From Lysobacteraceae bacterium SCN 69-320 (GTDB lineage: Bacteria; Pseudomonadota; Gammaproteobacteria; Xanthomonadales; Rhodanobacteraceae): a DNA stretch of 64,000 bases. How positions within the stretch are numbered: the first letter of the stretch is position 1; each line of letters begins with the position of its first letter. The DNA lies in the NCBI GenBank assembly GCA_001725155.1, contig MEFP01000006.1, positions 186,001-250,000 on the forward strand, written 5' to 3'. Below, piece after piece: positions 37,024 through 45,808 of the stretch. A program made the translations under genes and the position numbers. Below the pieces are notes generated by a model. It was not told the origin of the DNA and did no database searches. It worked only from the letters and a program-made list of their open reading frames with translations.

Positions 37024-39864
37024 GTGGGAACCCGCATCAGCCGTACCGGTCGTCCGCTGCTGACAGCGCTTTCGGGCGCGATCCTGATTTCACTCTATGG
37101 CGCGCCGCCACGCCTCGCCGCGGCCGAGCCGGTGCAGCCCGATGCGGGCGCGGCAACCGAAGCGGAGTCCGCCGCGGCAACCGCCGATGCGGCAGCGCCG
37201 GCCGCCGGCGCCGATACCGATACGCTCGGCGAGATCGTCGTGACCTATCGCCAGAGCCTGGTCAAGGCGCTGGAGGCCAAGCGCGAGTTCACGACGCAGA
37301 CCGACGTCATCATGGCCGAGGACATCGGCAAGTTCCCCGATCTGAATCTGGCCGAGTCGCTGCAGCGCATTCCCGGCATCTCCATCGCGCGCGATGCCGG
37401 CGAAGGACGCCAGATCTCCGTGCGCGGTCTGGGCCCGGACTTCACGCGCGTGCGCATCAACGGCATGGAAGGCCTGTCGACGACCGGCGGTACCGATTCC
37501 TCGGGTGGCAACAACCGCGGCCGCGGCTTCGATTTCAACGTGTTCGCCTCGGAGCTGTTCAACCGCATCGAGGTGCACAAGACCGCGTCGGCCGAAGTGC
37601 AGGAAGGCTCGCTCGGCGCGACGGTCGATCTGCACACGCCGCGGCCGTTCGATTTCGACCGCTTCACCTTCGTGAGTTCGGGCCAGCTCGGCTATAACGA
37701 CCTGGCCGACGAAACCAACCCGCGCGCTTCGGCGCTGGTCAGCAACACCTTCTTCGACGGCCGTTTCGGCGCGCTGTTCTCGGTCGCCTACAGCGACCGT
37801 TCGCTGACCCAGGAAGGCGCGAGCACGGTGCGCTGGGACAACGGCCCGAGCAGCGGCGGCTTCAATCCGGCTTCGCCGTTCGCCGCGGCGAGTCTGCCGA
37901 CCACCTTCCATCCGCGCATTCCGCGCTACGGTGTGCTGGAGCACGATCAGGAACGCCTGGGCATCACCGGCGCGCTGCAGTGGCAGGTCGGCGAACGCAC
38001 CCTGGCCTCGCTCGACCTGCTCTATGCGGACTTCGATGCCAAGCGCACCGAGAATTTTCTCGAAGCCGTTTCCTTCAGCCGCAGCGGCGCCAGCGGCAAG
38101 CCGCAGACCCTCGTGCGCGACGGCGTGGTGTCGTCCAACGGCAACCTCGTCTACGGCCTGTTCGACGACGTCGATGTGCGCTCCGAATCGCGCTACGACG
38201 AACTGACCACGACGTTCAAGCAGGCCAACCTCAATCTCGACCACGAGTTCAGCGACAGCTTCCGCATGAACGCGCTGATCGGCCACTCGCGCTCGGACTT
38301 CGACAATCCGATCCAGACCACGATCACGCTCGATCGCGCGAACACCGACGGCTATTCCTGGGACTACCGCGGCAACGACCGCCTGCCGGCGATCAACTAC
38401 GGCTTCGACGTGCGCGACCCGGCCAACTGGAACTTCGCCAACGGCCTGTCGGAAATCCGCCTGCGCCCGAACGCGACGGCCAACCTGTTCACCAACCAGC
38501 AGCTCAACTTCGCCTGGGAGGCCGCGCCCTCTTTCACGCTCAAGGGCGGCGCCGACTTCAAGGCCTACAAGTTCTCCACGTTCGAGGCGCGCCGCGCATC
38601 CGAAGTCAGTGTGCCGAACCTGCCGGCCGGTACCTCGCTTTCGGATCTCACGCGCCTGCTCGTGTTCGGCAACAATCTGGATCTTCCGCCCGGCGCGGAC
38701 ACGTCGTTCCTGATTCCCGACATCGACGCGTTCGCGCGCCTGTTCAGCATCTACAGCGGGCAGGGCACGTTCACCGTGTCGCCGTCGGCATCGGGTGCGA
38801 TCGGCAACAACCGCAGCGTCAAGGAACGCGACCGCGGCGGCTGGCTGCAGGGCGATTTCGAGACCAGCACCTTCGGCATTCCGCTGCGCGGCAACGTCGG
38901 CCTGCGCTACGTCAGGACCGAGCAGGCATCGACCGGCTTCGCCGTGATCAACAGCCGGCCCACCTTGACCACGGTCGAGCGCCAATACAGCGACACCTTG
39001 CCGTCGATGAATCTGGCCTGGGATCTCAACGACGATCTGGTGCTGCGCTTCGGCGCGGCCAAGGTCATGTCGCGGCCGGGTCTGGGCAACCTGACGCCGG
39101 GCGTCAGCGTCAGCGTCAGCGGCGGCAACCGCGTCGTGACCGGCGGCGATCCGTTCCTCGATCCGTTCCGCGCCAAGACCTTCGATCTGGGCCTCGAATG
39201 GTATTTCGCGCCGGAGTCGGTGCTCGGCGCGGCGGTGTTCTACAAGGACATCGAATCCTTCGTGCAGACCTCGCGCGAGACGCGGCCCTTCAATACCTCG
39301 GGCCTGCCGGTCAGCCTGCTCGAAGGCACCGGCGCGTCGCCGACTGACGACTTCCAGTTCAACATCCCGGTCAACACGCCGGGCGGCAAGCTGCGCGGCG
39401 TGGAGCTGTCCTACCAGCAGCCGTTCACGTTCCTGCCGGGCTTCTGGAGCCATTTCGGCACCATCCTCAACTACACCTACGTCGACTCCAAGATCCAGTA
39501 CGTGACGTCGACCGGCGCGAACTCGCTGAAGACCGATCTGACCGGCCTGTCGAAGAACGCCTACAACGCGACCCTGTATTTCGAGAAAGACCGCTTCAGC
39601 GCGCGTCTGTCGACGGCCTATCGCAACGGCTATCTGACCACGGTGCCGGGCCGCAACAACAACGACATCGAAGGCACCAGGGGCACGACGAACGTGGACT
39701 TCCTCGCGACCTGGAAGATGAACGAGCACCTGGAGTTCACCCTGGAGGCGGTCAACCTCACCGACGAATACAACGACCAGTGGGTCAGTTCATCCGGCGA
39801 CCGCAGCTCGGTCTACGACCATACCGGCCGCGAGTTCTTCATCGGTGTGCGTCTGCGCAACTGA
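37024..39864 (+). CDS. TonB-dependent receptor (Xanthomonas/Caulobacter type)
   Basis: Outer-membrane energised importer of 946 aa, probably for oligogalacturonides. Signal peptide about 1-34, an Ala-rich linker, TonB box-like EIVVTYRQS near residue 70, a plug domain (IPGISIARDAGEGRQISVRGLGPDFTRV read as the N-terminal conserved blocks) and a beta barrel ending in FIGVRLRN. GTG start at 37024 is preceded by AGGAGGGAG. Two ACCGGT operators lie just upstream. The substrate inference rests on its neighbours. Confidence 0.9.
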   Translation: MGTRISRTGRPLLTALSGAILISLYGAPPRLAAAEPVQPDAGAATEAESAAATADAAAPAAGADTDTLGEIVVTYRQSLVKALEAKREFTTQTDVIMAEDIGKFPDLNLAESLQRIPGISIARDAGEGRQISVRGLGPDFTRVRINGMEGLSTTGGTDSSGGNNRGRGFDFNVFASELFNRIEVHKTASAEVQEGSLGATVDLHTPRPFDFDRFTFVSSGQLGYNDLADETNPRASALVSNTFFDGRFGALFSVAYSDRSLTQEGASTVRWDNGPSSGGFNPASPFAAASLPTTFHPRIPRYGVLEHDQERLGITGALQWQVGERTLASLDLLYADFDAKRTENFLEAVSFSRSGASGKPQTLVRDGVVSSNGNLVYGLFDDVDVRSESRYDELTTTFKQANLNLDHEFSDSFRMNALIGHSRSDFDNPIQTTITLDRANTDGYSWDYRGNDRLPAINYGFDVRDPANWNFANGLSEIRLRPNATANLFTNQQLNFAWEAAPSFTLKGGADFKAYKFSTFEARRASEVSVPNLPAGTSLSDLTRLLVFGNNLDLPPGADTSFLIPDIDAFARLFSIYSGQGTFTVSPSASGAIGNNRSVKERDRGGWLQGDFETSTFGIPLRGNVGLRYVRTEQASTGFAVINSRPTLTTVERQYSDTLPSMNLAWDLNDDLVLRFGAAKVMSRPGLGNLTPGVSVSVSGGNRVVTGGDPFLDPFRAKTFDLGLEWYFAPESVLGAAVFYKDIESFVQTSRETRPFNTSGLPVSLLEGTGASPTDDFQFNIPVNTPGGKLRGVELSYQQPFTFLPGFWSHFGTILNYTYVDSKIQYVTSTGANSLKTDLTGLSKNAYNATLYFEKDRFSARLSTAYRNGYLTTVPGRNNNDIEGTRGTTNVDFLATWKMNEHLEFTLEAVNLTDEYNDQWVSSSGDRSSVYDHTGREFFIGVRLRN

Positions 39865-39936
39865 CCCTTGCGGCCGGCACGCGGCGCGGCAGCGCATCGC
39901 CGCGTCCGCGCGGCGCATGCGCGCGGGCGCGTTCGC

Positions 39937-41037
39937 ATGAGCCACGGCCTGCCGTCGCGGCGGCGGTTCCTGCTGCAGGCGTCGCTCGCGTCGCTGTCAC
40001 TGCCGGGCTGCTTCGTACGGCGCGGGGCCGAACCGTTCGACGCGGTCGTCGCGCACGGCCCTGTCGCCTGGGACGGTCCGCGCCATGCCAGTCTCGCCGC
40101 GGCCATCGCCGCGGCGCCGGCGACCGGTATGCGACCGTTCCGCATCGCGGTCGGCGAGGGCGTCTGGAACGAGAAGCTCGTCGTCGACAGACCCAACGTG
40201 CAGCTGATCGGCGCGCATCGCAGCCGTTGCCGCATCGGTTCCGACCGCGCTGCCGGGCATCGCCGCGACGACGGCGAGCCCTGGGGCACCTGGGGCTGCG
40301 CCAGCGTGATCGTGCGCGCGCCGGGCTTTCGCGCGCGCGGGCTCACGTTCGAAAACCGCTTCGACTATCGCGCTCATCTGGTCCGTCCCGCGCTCGAGAC
40401 CGCCGGCGCCAACGGCGCCCAGGCCGTCGCGCTGATGTTCGACGCCGGCTCCGACCGCGCGCTGATCGAAGACTGCGACATCGACGGTCATCAGGACACC
40501 TTGTTCGCCGAATCCGGCCGCAGCTGGCTGCGCCGCTGCCGCGTGCGCGGCAGCGTGGATTTCGTGTTCGGCGCCGGCGAGTGCGTGCTCGACGACTGCG
40601 CGCTCGTATCGCGTTTCCGCCCCGGCAAGGAACGCCAGGGCTATCTGACGGCGCCGTCGACACTGGCGCGGCATCCGCACGGCCTGCTGCTGCGCCGCTG
40701 CAACCTGCTGCGCGAAGCCGAAGTTCCCGACGCGAGCGTCGCGCTCGGTCGTCCCTGGCGGCCGACGCGTACGTTCGCCGACGGCCGCTACGGCGATCCC
40801 GCGGTACGCAGCAGTGCCGTCTTCGTCGACTGCTGGATGGATGCGCATATCGACGCCAACGGCTGGGATGCCATGCAGTACACCGCCCGCGACGGCAGCC
40901 GCGTCACGTTCGCGCCGCGGGAGGCCCGCTTCGCCGAGGCCGGCAGCCGCGGGCCCGGCGCCTTGCGCAGCGAAGCGCGGCCGCAGCTCGATGCGGCCGA
41001 GGCGCAGAAGCTGCGGCGCTATCAGCCGTTTCGATAG
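39937..41037 (+). CDS. pectinesterase (CE8) with twin-arginine lipoprotein-like leader
   Basis: Hydrolyses methyl esters of polygalacturonate. The family motifs are present: GVWNEKL, QAVAL, QDTLF with the catalytic Asp, GSVDFVFG with the second Asp, and LGRPW with Arg/Trp. The N-terminus has RRRFLLQ and a lipobox LPGC near residue 25, suggesting export and anchoring, probably via Tat, as a lipoprotein. ATG at 39937 (366 aa). Its 72-bp spacing from the TonB receptor suggests one operon. Confidence 0.88.
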   Translation: MSHGLPSRRRFLLQASLASLSLPGCFVRRGAEPFDAVVAHGPVAWDGPRHASLAAAIAAAPATGMRPFRIAVGEGVWNEKLVVDRPNVQLIGAHRSRCRIGSDRAAGHRRDDGEPWGTWGCASVIVRAPGFRARGLTFENRFDYRAHLVRPALETAGANGAQAVALMFDAGSDRALIEDCDIDGHQDTLFAESGRSWLRRCRVRGSVDFVFGAGECVLDDCALVSRFRPGKERQGYLTAPSTLARHPHGLLLRRCNLLREAEVPDASVALGRPWRPTRTFADGRYGDPAVRSSAVFVDCWMDAHIDANGWDAMQYTARDGSRVTFAPREARFAEAGSRGPGALRSEARPQLDAAEAQKLRRYQPFR

Positions 41038-41125
41038 GTTCCGGGTGTGGGGTGGAGCGCCGCCTGGATTTCCGGCAGCGACGGTGCGGCGGCGGGGACG
41101 GGGCGGTGGCGGGATTTATCAGATC

Positions 41126-41151
41126 GTTGAATATTAGTCGTGAAATTCAAT
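41126..41151. repeat. AT-rich palindrome, copy A
   Basis: TTGAATAT...AATTCAA dyad downstream of the pectinesterase. A closely similar dyad lies at 41786-41811, the two framing the repeat-filled gap between the convergent pectinesterase and pectate lyase genes. Confidence 0.45.
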
Positions 41152-41223
41152 TTTTGGCCTGGCTGTTCACGGCTCGTACCGTGCGAATCAGAGGCCCACA
41201 GCCGTGCAAGCCAGACGAGCACG

Positions 41224-41563
41224 GCAACCCCATCCCCACCCATACCCTCCCCTTGAAGGGGAGGGCTTGATCGGGCCAGCTCGAAGGGAAGGGCTTGATC
41301 GGGCCAGCTCGAAGGGGAGGGCTTGATCGGGCCAGCTCGAAGGGAATGGCTTGATCGGGTCAGCTCGAAGGGATTGGCTTGATCGGGTCAGCTCGAAGGG
41401 ATTGGCTTGAATCAGGAACTTCGCAAGCGCGGCGCATCAAACCCTCGGCTTTTTTCCGGCCCGCATGAGGAACACGCTGCCTCAGACTGATTCGCGCTCT
41501 GCGCAGACGCGGCGCAGAAAACCCTCCCCTTCAAGGGGAGGGTAGGGGTGGGGATGGGGTTGC
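41224..41563. mobile_element. MITE-like element with 42-bp terminal inverted repeats
   Basis: The 42-bp ends at 41224-41265 and 41522-41563 are inverted copies with one mismatch; each contains the palindrome CCCTCCCCTTGAAGGGGAGGG core. Between them are a 28-bp tandem repeat array and about 110 bp of unique sequence. No transposase is encoded. The element resembles dispersed intergenic elements of GC-rich proteobacteria. Confidence 0.65.
41265..41410. repeat. 28-bp tandem repeat array, five units
   Basis: Units begin with GCTTGATCGGG at 41265, 41293, 41321, 41349 and 41377, and a truncated sixth at 41405. Spacing is exactly 28 bp with no spacer sequence. Copies drift (GGGCCAG to GGGTCAG; GGGAAGG to GGATTGG). 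Confidence 0.85.
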
Positions 41564-41785
41564 TTCAGGCGAGTGAATGGAAGCGCAAATGTCGGGAAAC
41601 GTCATAGGATCAGGGAACTGCCCAAAACAGCGCGGTATTCGGTTCTTGCCATCGCTCCGGGCACCCGGTTTTCAGCATCGAATCGACGCAGACGGACCGC
41701 TCGGCCCATGCCCAGCCTGCCGGAAGAAGCGCCATGGGAAGCCGCGGAATCGTCGGTAACAAGGGGCTTTCCGATACGGTTCTTT

Positions 41786-41811
41786 GTTGAATATCGTTAG
41801 GAATATTCAAT
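41786..41811. repeat. AT-rich palindrome, copy B
   Basis: TTGAATAT and ATATTCAA are perfect 8-bp arms separated by 8 bp, related to the copy at 41126-41151. Unusually AT-rich for this genome. Confidence 0.5.
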
Positions 41812-41843
41812 GGTTGGACACGGCCCCGAAACCCCGCAATCCG

Positions 41844-43244
41844 CTACTTCGGCCGCCGCTTCGCCGGAAAGCCGGCCTTCGGCATCAACGTGTCCATATC
41901 CCATTCGCTGTCGACGAACGCGCGGTAGGTGGCCGAGTCGGTCGGATAGCCGCCGACGTCGGATTCGCTGTCGATGATGCGGCCGCGGCCTTCGGCCGTG
42001 TCGGCGACGATGCGCGCATCGGTTGCGTCGCGGTCCCAGGGGCGTGCACCGACGTCCTCGAGCACGGCGTCCTGCACGGCGTCGGCCGGCAGCGGCGTCA
42101 CGCCGTAGGGCAGGGGCGGCGCGCTCTTGAGCAGATTCCATGTGGCCGACGTCGTCGTATAGCGGCCCAGCGGCGGCAGCGGGCGGCCCAGACGATCGAC
42201 CGCGACATTGTCGTGCAGATAGAGGTCGACGTCGCCGGAGCCGCCGAGCATGAACAGCGCGACGTCCTCGGGCGTGGACGGGCCCGCCCGCAGCACGTTG
42301 CCGATCAGGCCGAGCCGGCCGGTCTGGCGCGCATGGTCGCCCCATTCCTCGCGGATCAGGTTGTAGTGCACGGCGCGCGGGCCCGGGTCGTAGATGAGGT
42401 TGTTGATCATGAGGCCGCGCGCGCCGCCCTTGAACAGCGCGCTGCGCTCGTAGTTGTGCGCGTAGAGATTGCCGACGATGAGGATGTCGCTGACGTTGTC
42501 GTGGATCAGCGATCCCTTGGAATGCTCGCCCTTGGCGTGGGTGGAATGCGCCAGGCCTTCGGCGATCAGGTTGTTGCTGAAGGTGATCCGGTGCGAGACC
42601 GACTCGCGCCAGGCGTCGGGGCTGTCGCCGATGAAGCGCGCGCCGGAGGCCGACAGGTTCTCGTCGGTGGCCCAGCTCAGGCTGCAATGGTCGACGATGA
42701 CGTCGTGCGCGCCGGTCATCGTCGACAGCGCATCGACGTCCCAGCGGCCGCCCTTGTGTACGCCGGCCTCGCCGGGACGGATGCGGATATGGCGCAGCAC
42801 GACGTCGTGGGTCGCGACGTCGATGCCGCCGCGTATCAGGGTGATGCCGGGCGAGGGCGCGGTCTGGCCGGCGACGGTCAGGAACGGTTCGCTGATCGTG
42901 ACTTCGCGGCGATCCAGATCAATGACGCCGCCGACTTCGAATACGACGATGCGTGGTCCCGGCGTGTTCAGCGCTTCGAGCAGGGAGCCCGGGCCGCTGG
43001 CCTTGAGCGTGGTCACGCGCAGCAGCTTGCCGCCGCGGCCACCCGGCGTATGCGCGGCCCAGCCCTGGGCACCCGGGAATGCCGGTACGGCGGTCGTCGT
43101 TGAGCCCGCCGTTGCCAGGCGTTTTGCCGGTGCGGCGGTCGTCGGCGCGGCGAGGCCGGCGGCGGCGGTCAGGCAGAGCAGGGCCAGCGCGGCCAGCGCG
43201 CCGCGCGGGCGGCCGGTGAGGGCGGGGAATCGGAATGCCGGCAT
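41844..43244 (-). CDS. secreted pectate lyase (PL1-like)
   Basis: Exported beta-elimination enzyme on polygalacturonate, 466 aa. Signal peptide near residues 15-34. The parallel beta-helix shows VVFEVGGVIDL, GAHDVIVDHCSLSWATDEN with calcium-binding acidic residues, and an Arg-containing segment near residue 175 consistent with PL1 lyases. ATG at 43244. It is divergent from the FAH/TRAP operon across a 165-bp region with a shared operator and promoter elements. Confidence 0.87.
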   Translation of the reverse strand: MPAFRFPALTGRPRGALAALALLCLTAAAGLAAPTTAAPAKRLATAGSTTTAVPAFPGAQGWAAHTPGGRGGKLLRVTTLKASGPGSLLEALNTPGPRIVVFEVGGVIDLDRREVTISEPFLTVAGQTAPSPGITLIRGGIDVATHDVVLRHIRIRPGEAGVHKGGRWDVDALSTMTGAHDVIVDHCSLSWATDENLSASGARFIGDSPDAWRESVSHRITFSNNLIAEGLAHSTHAKGEHSKGSLIHDNVSDILIVGNLYAHNYERSALFKGGARGLMINNLIYDPGPRAVHYNLIREEWGDHARQTGRLGLIGNVLRAGPSTPEDVALFMLGGSGDVDLYLHDNVAVDRLGRPLPPLGRYTTTSATWNLLKSAPPLPYGVTPLPADAVQDAVLEDVGARPWDRDATDARIVADTAEGRGRIIDSESDVGGYPTDSATYRAFVDSEWDMDTLMPKAGFPAKRRPK

Positions 43245-43306
43245 CACGGTCGGGTCTCCAGGCGAGTCGGGATTGAACCCGAAATGCCGCGTCGGGTACG
43301 AGTCGC

Positions 43307-43337
43307 ATTGTAAATGACACCGGTTTCCTTTATACAA
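43307..43337. promoter_or_regulatory. back-to-back promoters with pectin operator 3 in the spacer
   Basis: Rightward TTGTAA (43308-43313), 17 bp and TATACA (43331-43336). Leftward TTGTAT (43337-43332), 19 bp and TACAAT (43312-43307). The operator AATGACACCGGTTTCCT lies within both spacers, so one repressor would block both genes. Confidence 0.6.
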
Positions 43338-43409
43338 GCCCTGCGCCGTCTTCGGTGCCGCGCGGAGTGCCGGCGGCACCGACTGGGCCGCTCTTCGATG
43401 AGGTCAGGC

Positions 43410-44234
43410 ATGAGCAATCCGCTGCCCGCCAGCGAAAATCCGTCCGAAACCATTGCCCGGCGCCTGATCGCCGCGCGTCTGGCTGCGCAGTCGCTGCCGG
43501 CGTTTCCGGGCGCGCTGCCGGCCAACCTCGAGGATGCCTATCGGTGTCAGGACGCGGCGATCGCGCGCTGGCCGGCGCCGGTTGCCGGCTGGAAGGTCGG
43601 CTATATCGCGCCGGAGCGGCGTGACGACGGCGGCGATCCGCGTCTGGTCGGGCCGATCTTCGCCGGCCGCATCCAGGTGCTTGCCGATGCCGAAGGCGAG
43701 TTCCCCGTGATCGCTGGCGGCTTCGCCGCGATCGAGGCCGAGTTCGTGTTCCGGCTCGCGCGCGACCTCGCGCCGCGCGCGCAGGCATGGACCGCGGAGC
43801 AGGCCGCTGCCGAAGTCGCCGCACTGCATGTTGGCATGGAACTGGCCGGCAGTCCGCTCGCGGCGATCAACGACCTGGGGCCCTGCGCGGTCGTCGCCGA
43901 CTGCGGCAACAACGCCGGCCTGCTGCTGGGGCCGGCCATCGCCAGCTGGCAGGATTGCGCGATGGACACCTTGACGTGCACGGCCTGGATAGATGGCGAA
44001 CTCGTCGGCCGCGGCGGCGCCGCTACGCTGGCCGGCGGCCCGTTGACCGCACTCGCCTTCGCGCTGTCGCGCAATGCGCGCTGCGGCCGCCACCTGCGTG
44101 CCGGCGACTACATCACCACGGGCGCAGCGACCGGCATCCACGACATCCGCGCCGGTCAGCGCGCCGTCGTCGATTTCGGCGCGTACGGACGCGTGCATTG
44201 CCGCGCCGTGACGGCGGCCGGGAGTGCGACATGA
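43410..44234 (+). CDS. fumarylacetoacetate hydrolase-fold protein (2-keto-4-pentenoate hydratase-like)
   Basis: A 274-aa soluble enzyme of the FAH/hydratase superfamily. The C-terminal half has IEAEFVFRLARDL with the metal-binding acidic residues and the GAATGIHDIRAGQ block. Its stop overlaps the TRAP dctP start (ATGA), tying it to uptake of uronate breakdown products. Candidate substrates are 2-keto-3-deoxy sugar acids; the reaction in this locus is not known. Start at 43410 has GAGG upstream. Confidence 0.75.
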   Translation: MSNPLPASENPSETIARRLIAARLAAQSLPAFPGALPANLEDAYRCQDAAIARWPAPVAGWKVGYIAPERRDDGGDPRLVGPIFAGRIQVLADAEGEFPVIAGGFAAIEAEFVFRLARDLAPRAQAWTAEQAAAEVAALHVGMELAGSPLAAINDLGPCAVVADCGNNAGLLLGPAIASWQDCAMDTLTCTAWIDGELVGRGGAATLAGGPLTALAFALSRNARCGRHLRAGDYITTGAATGIHDIRAGQRAVVDFGAYGRVHCRAVTAAGSAT

Positions 44235-45223
44235 GCACGCGACGGCAATTTCTCGGCGCTGCGGCGCTGGCTCTGGGGTCCGCGGCCGGCGCGCTGCGCG
44301 CGGCGGGACGCATCGAACTGGCTGCGACCGACGTGCACGTGCGCGGCTATCCGACCGTCGAGGCCCTGCGCTGGATCGGCGAAACCCTGGAGCGCGAGAC
44401 CGAAGGCCGCGTCGGCCTGCGCCTGTATCACTCCGGTCAGCTGGGCCGCGAATCGGATCTGATCGACCTCGCGCGCTTCGGCGCGATCGACATCGCGCGC
44501 GTGAACATGGCCGCGCTGAACAATCCGTTCCCGGCCACGCGCATCCTCTGCCTGCCTTACGTGTTCGACGATACGGCGCACATGCGCCGCTCGCTCGACG
44601 GCGCGGTCGGTCAGGACATACTCGCGAAATTCGCCGGACGCGATCTCGTCGGCCTTGCGTTCTACGATTCCGGTGCGCGCTGCATCTACAACACCAAGCG
44701 GCCCATCGTGCAGCCCGGCGACCTGCACGGCCTGAAGATCCGCGTGCCGCCGTCGGACATCTTCATGCATCTGATCCGCGTGCTCGGCGCGAACCCGACG
44801 CCGCTGCCATACGGCGAGGTCTATTCGGCGCTGCAGACGCATCTGATCGACGGCGCCGAGAACAACTGGCAGAGCTTCCACACGACGCGGCAGTTCGAAG
44901 CCGCGCGGTTCTGGTCCTCCAGCGGGCATTCGTACTCGCCCGAGGCGCTGCTGATGTCGCGCCGGCGCTTCGAGCTGCTGCGGCCCGACGATCGCGAACG
45001 CCTGCTCGACGTTGCGCGGCGCTCGGTGGGCTACATGCGTTCGCTGTGGGACGAATCCGAAGCCGCGTCGCGCGACTACGTGCTGAGCCACGGCGTCACG
45101 GCGAACGAGGTCGACCGCGCCGCGTTCGAGCGCGCCGCGGCGCCGGTGGTCGCGCGCTATCGCGAGGACGGCGAGGTCGACCGCTACTGGCGCGGCATAC
45201 GCGCGCTGTCCGGTACGGGCTGA
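44231..45223 (+). CDS. dctP: TRAP transporter solute-binding protein DctP
   Basis: A 330-aa periplasmic binding protein, probably for galacturonate or unsaturated oligogalacturonides. N-terminal RRQFLG twin-arginine leader and signal, then the DctP fold with VPPSDIFMHLIRVLG and the conserved carboxylate-clamping Arg in LHGLKIRVP. Overlaps the FAH-fold gene by 4 bp and is 90 bp before dctQ. Confidence 0.88.
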   Translation: MSTRRQFLGAAALALGSAAGALRAAGRIELAATDVHVRGYPTVEALRWIGETLERETEGRVGLRLYHSGQLGRESDLIDLARFGAIDIARVNMAALNNPFPATRILCLPYVFDDTAHMRRSLDGAVGQDILAKFAGRDLVGLAFYDSGARCIYNTKRPIVQPGDLHGLKIRVPPSDIFMHLIRVLGANPTPLPYGEVYSALQTHLIDGAENNWQSFHTTRQFEAARFWSSSGHSYSPEALLMSRRRFELLRPDDRERLLDVARRSVGYMRSLWDESEAASRDYVLSHGVTANEVDRAAFERAAAPVVARYREDGEVDRYWRGIRALSGTG

Positions 45224-45313
45224 GGTACGGCCCCGATCCGCGCGGCCGCACATCGGGCCCATCGACGACAACGACACGAGCCGCGTCCACGCGGCCGGCA
45301 GAAGGGAGCAGGC

Positions 45314-45808
45314 ATGCATTCCAGTGAAAGCGAAACCGGTCTGTTGCCGCGCGGTGCGCGCGCGGCGCTGCTGGTCGCCGGCCTGGCGCTGGTCAGTCTG
45401 GCCGCGGTCCAGGCCTGGCAGGTCATCGCACGCTATGTGCTCAACGACTCGCCGGGCTGGACCGAACCGCTGGCGCTGCTGCTGCTCAACACGGCCATGA
45501 GCCTGGGCGCCGCCGCGGCCGTGCAGCAGCGCGCGCATTTCGGTTTTCCGCTGCTCGTCCACCTGGCGCCGCCGCGGCTGCGCCGGCTGCTCGAAGCGTT
45601 TTCCTCGCTGGTCGTACTCGGCCTCGGCGGCGTGCTCGCGGTAGGCGGCGTCAGCTTGCTGCTCGACGGCTGGAACGTGCGCCTGGCCGGCACCGTGCTG
45701 CCGCAGGGCCTGATGTTCCTGCCGCTGACCGTGGGCGGCGCATTGATGGCGTTCTTCGCGGTTGCCGAATTGTTCCTGCCGCGCCGCGCGGCGGTGGAGT
45801 CGCGCTGA
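45314..45808 (+). CDS. dctQ: TRAP transporter small permease DctQ
   Basis: A 164-aa protein with four transmembrane helices, matching DctQ subunits. An AGGGAG sits before the ATG. Its TGA overlaps the start of dctM by one base (TGATG), so the two are translationally coupled. Partner of DctP and DctM in sodium-driven uptake. Confidence 0.85.
   Translation: MHSSESETGLLPRGARAALLVAGLALVSLAAVQAWQVIARYVLNDSPGWTEPLALLLLNTAMSLGAAAAVQQRAHFGFPLLVHLAPPRLRRLLEAFSSLVVLGLGGVLAVGGVSLLLDGWNVRLAGTVLPQGLMFLPLTVGGALMAFFAVAELFLPRRAAVESR

Noticed and set aside
41265-41410. 28-bp repeats as a CRISPR array
   Set aside because: The units are directly adjacent with no spacers and no cas genes are near.
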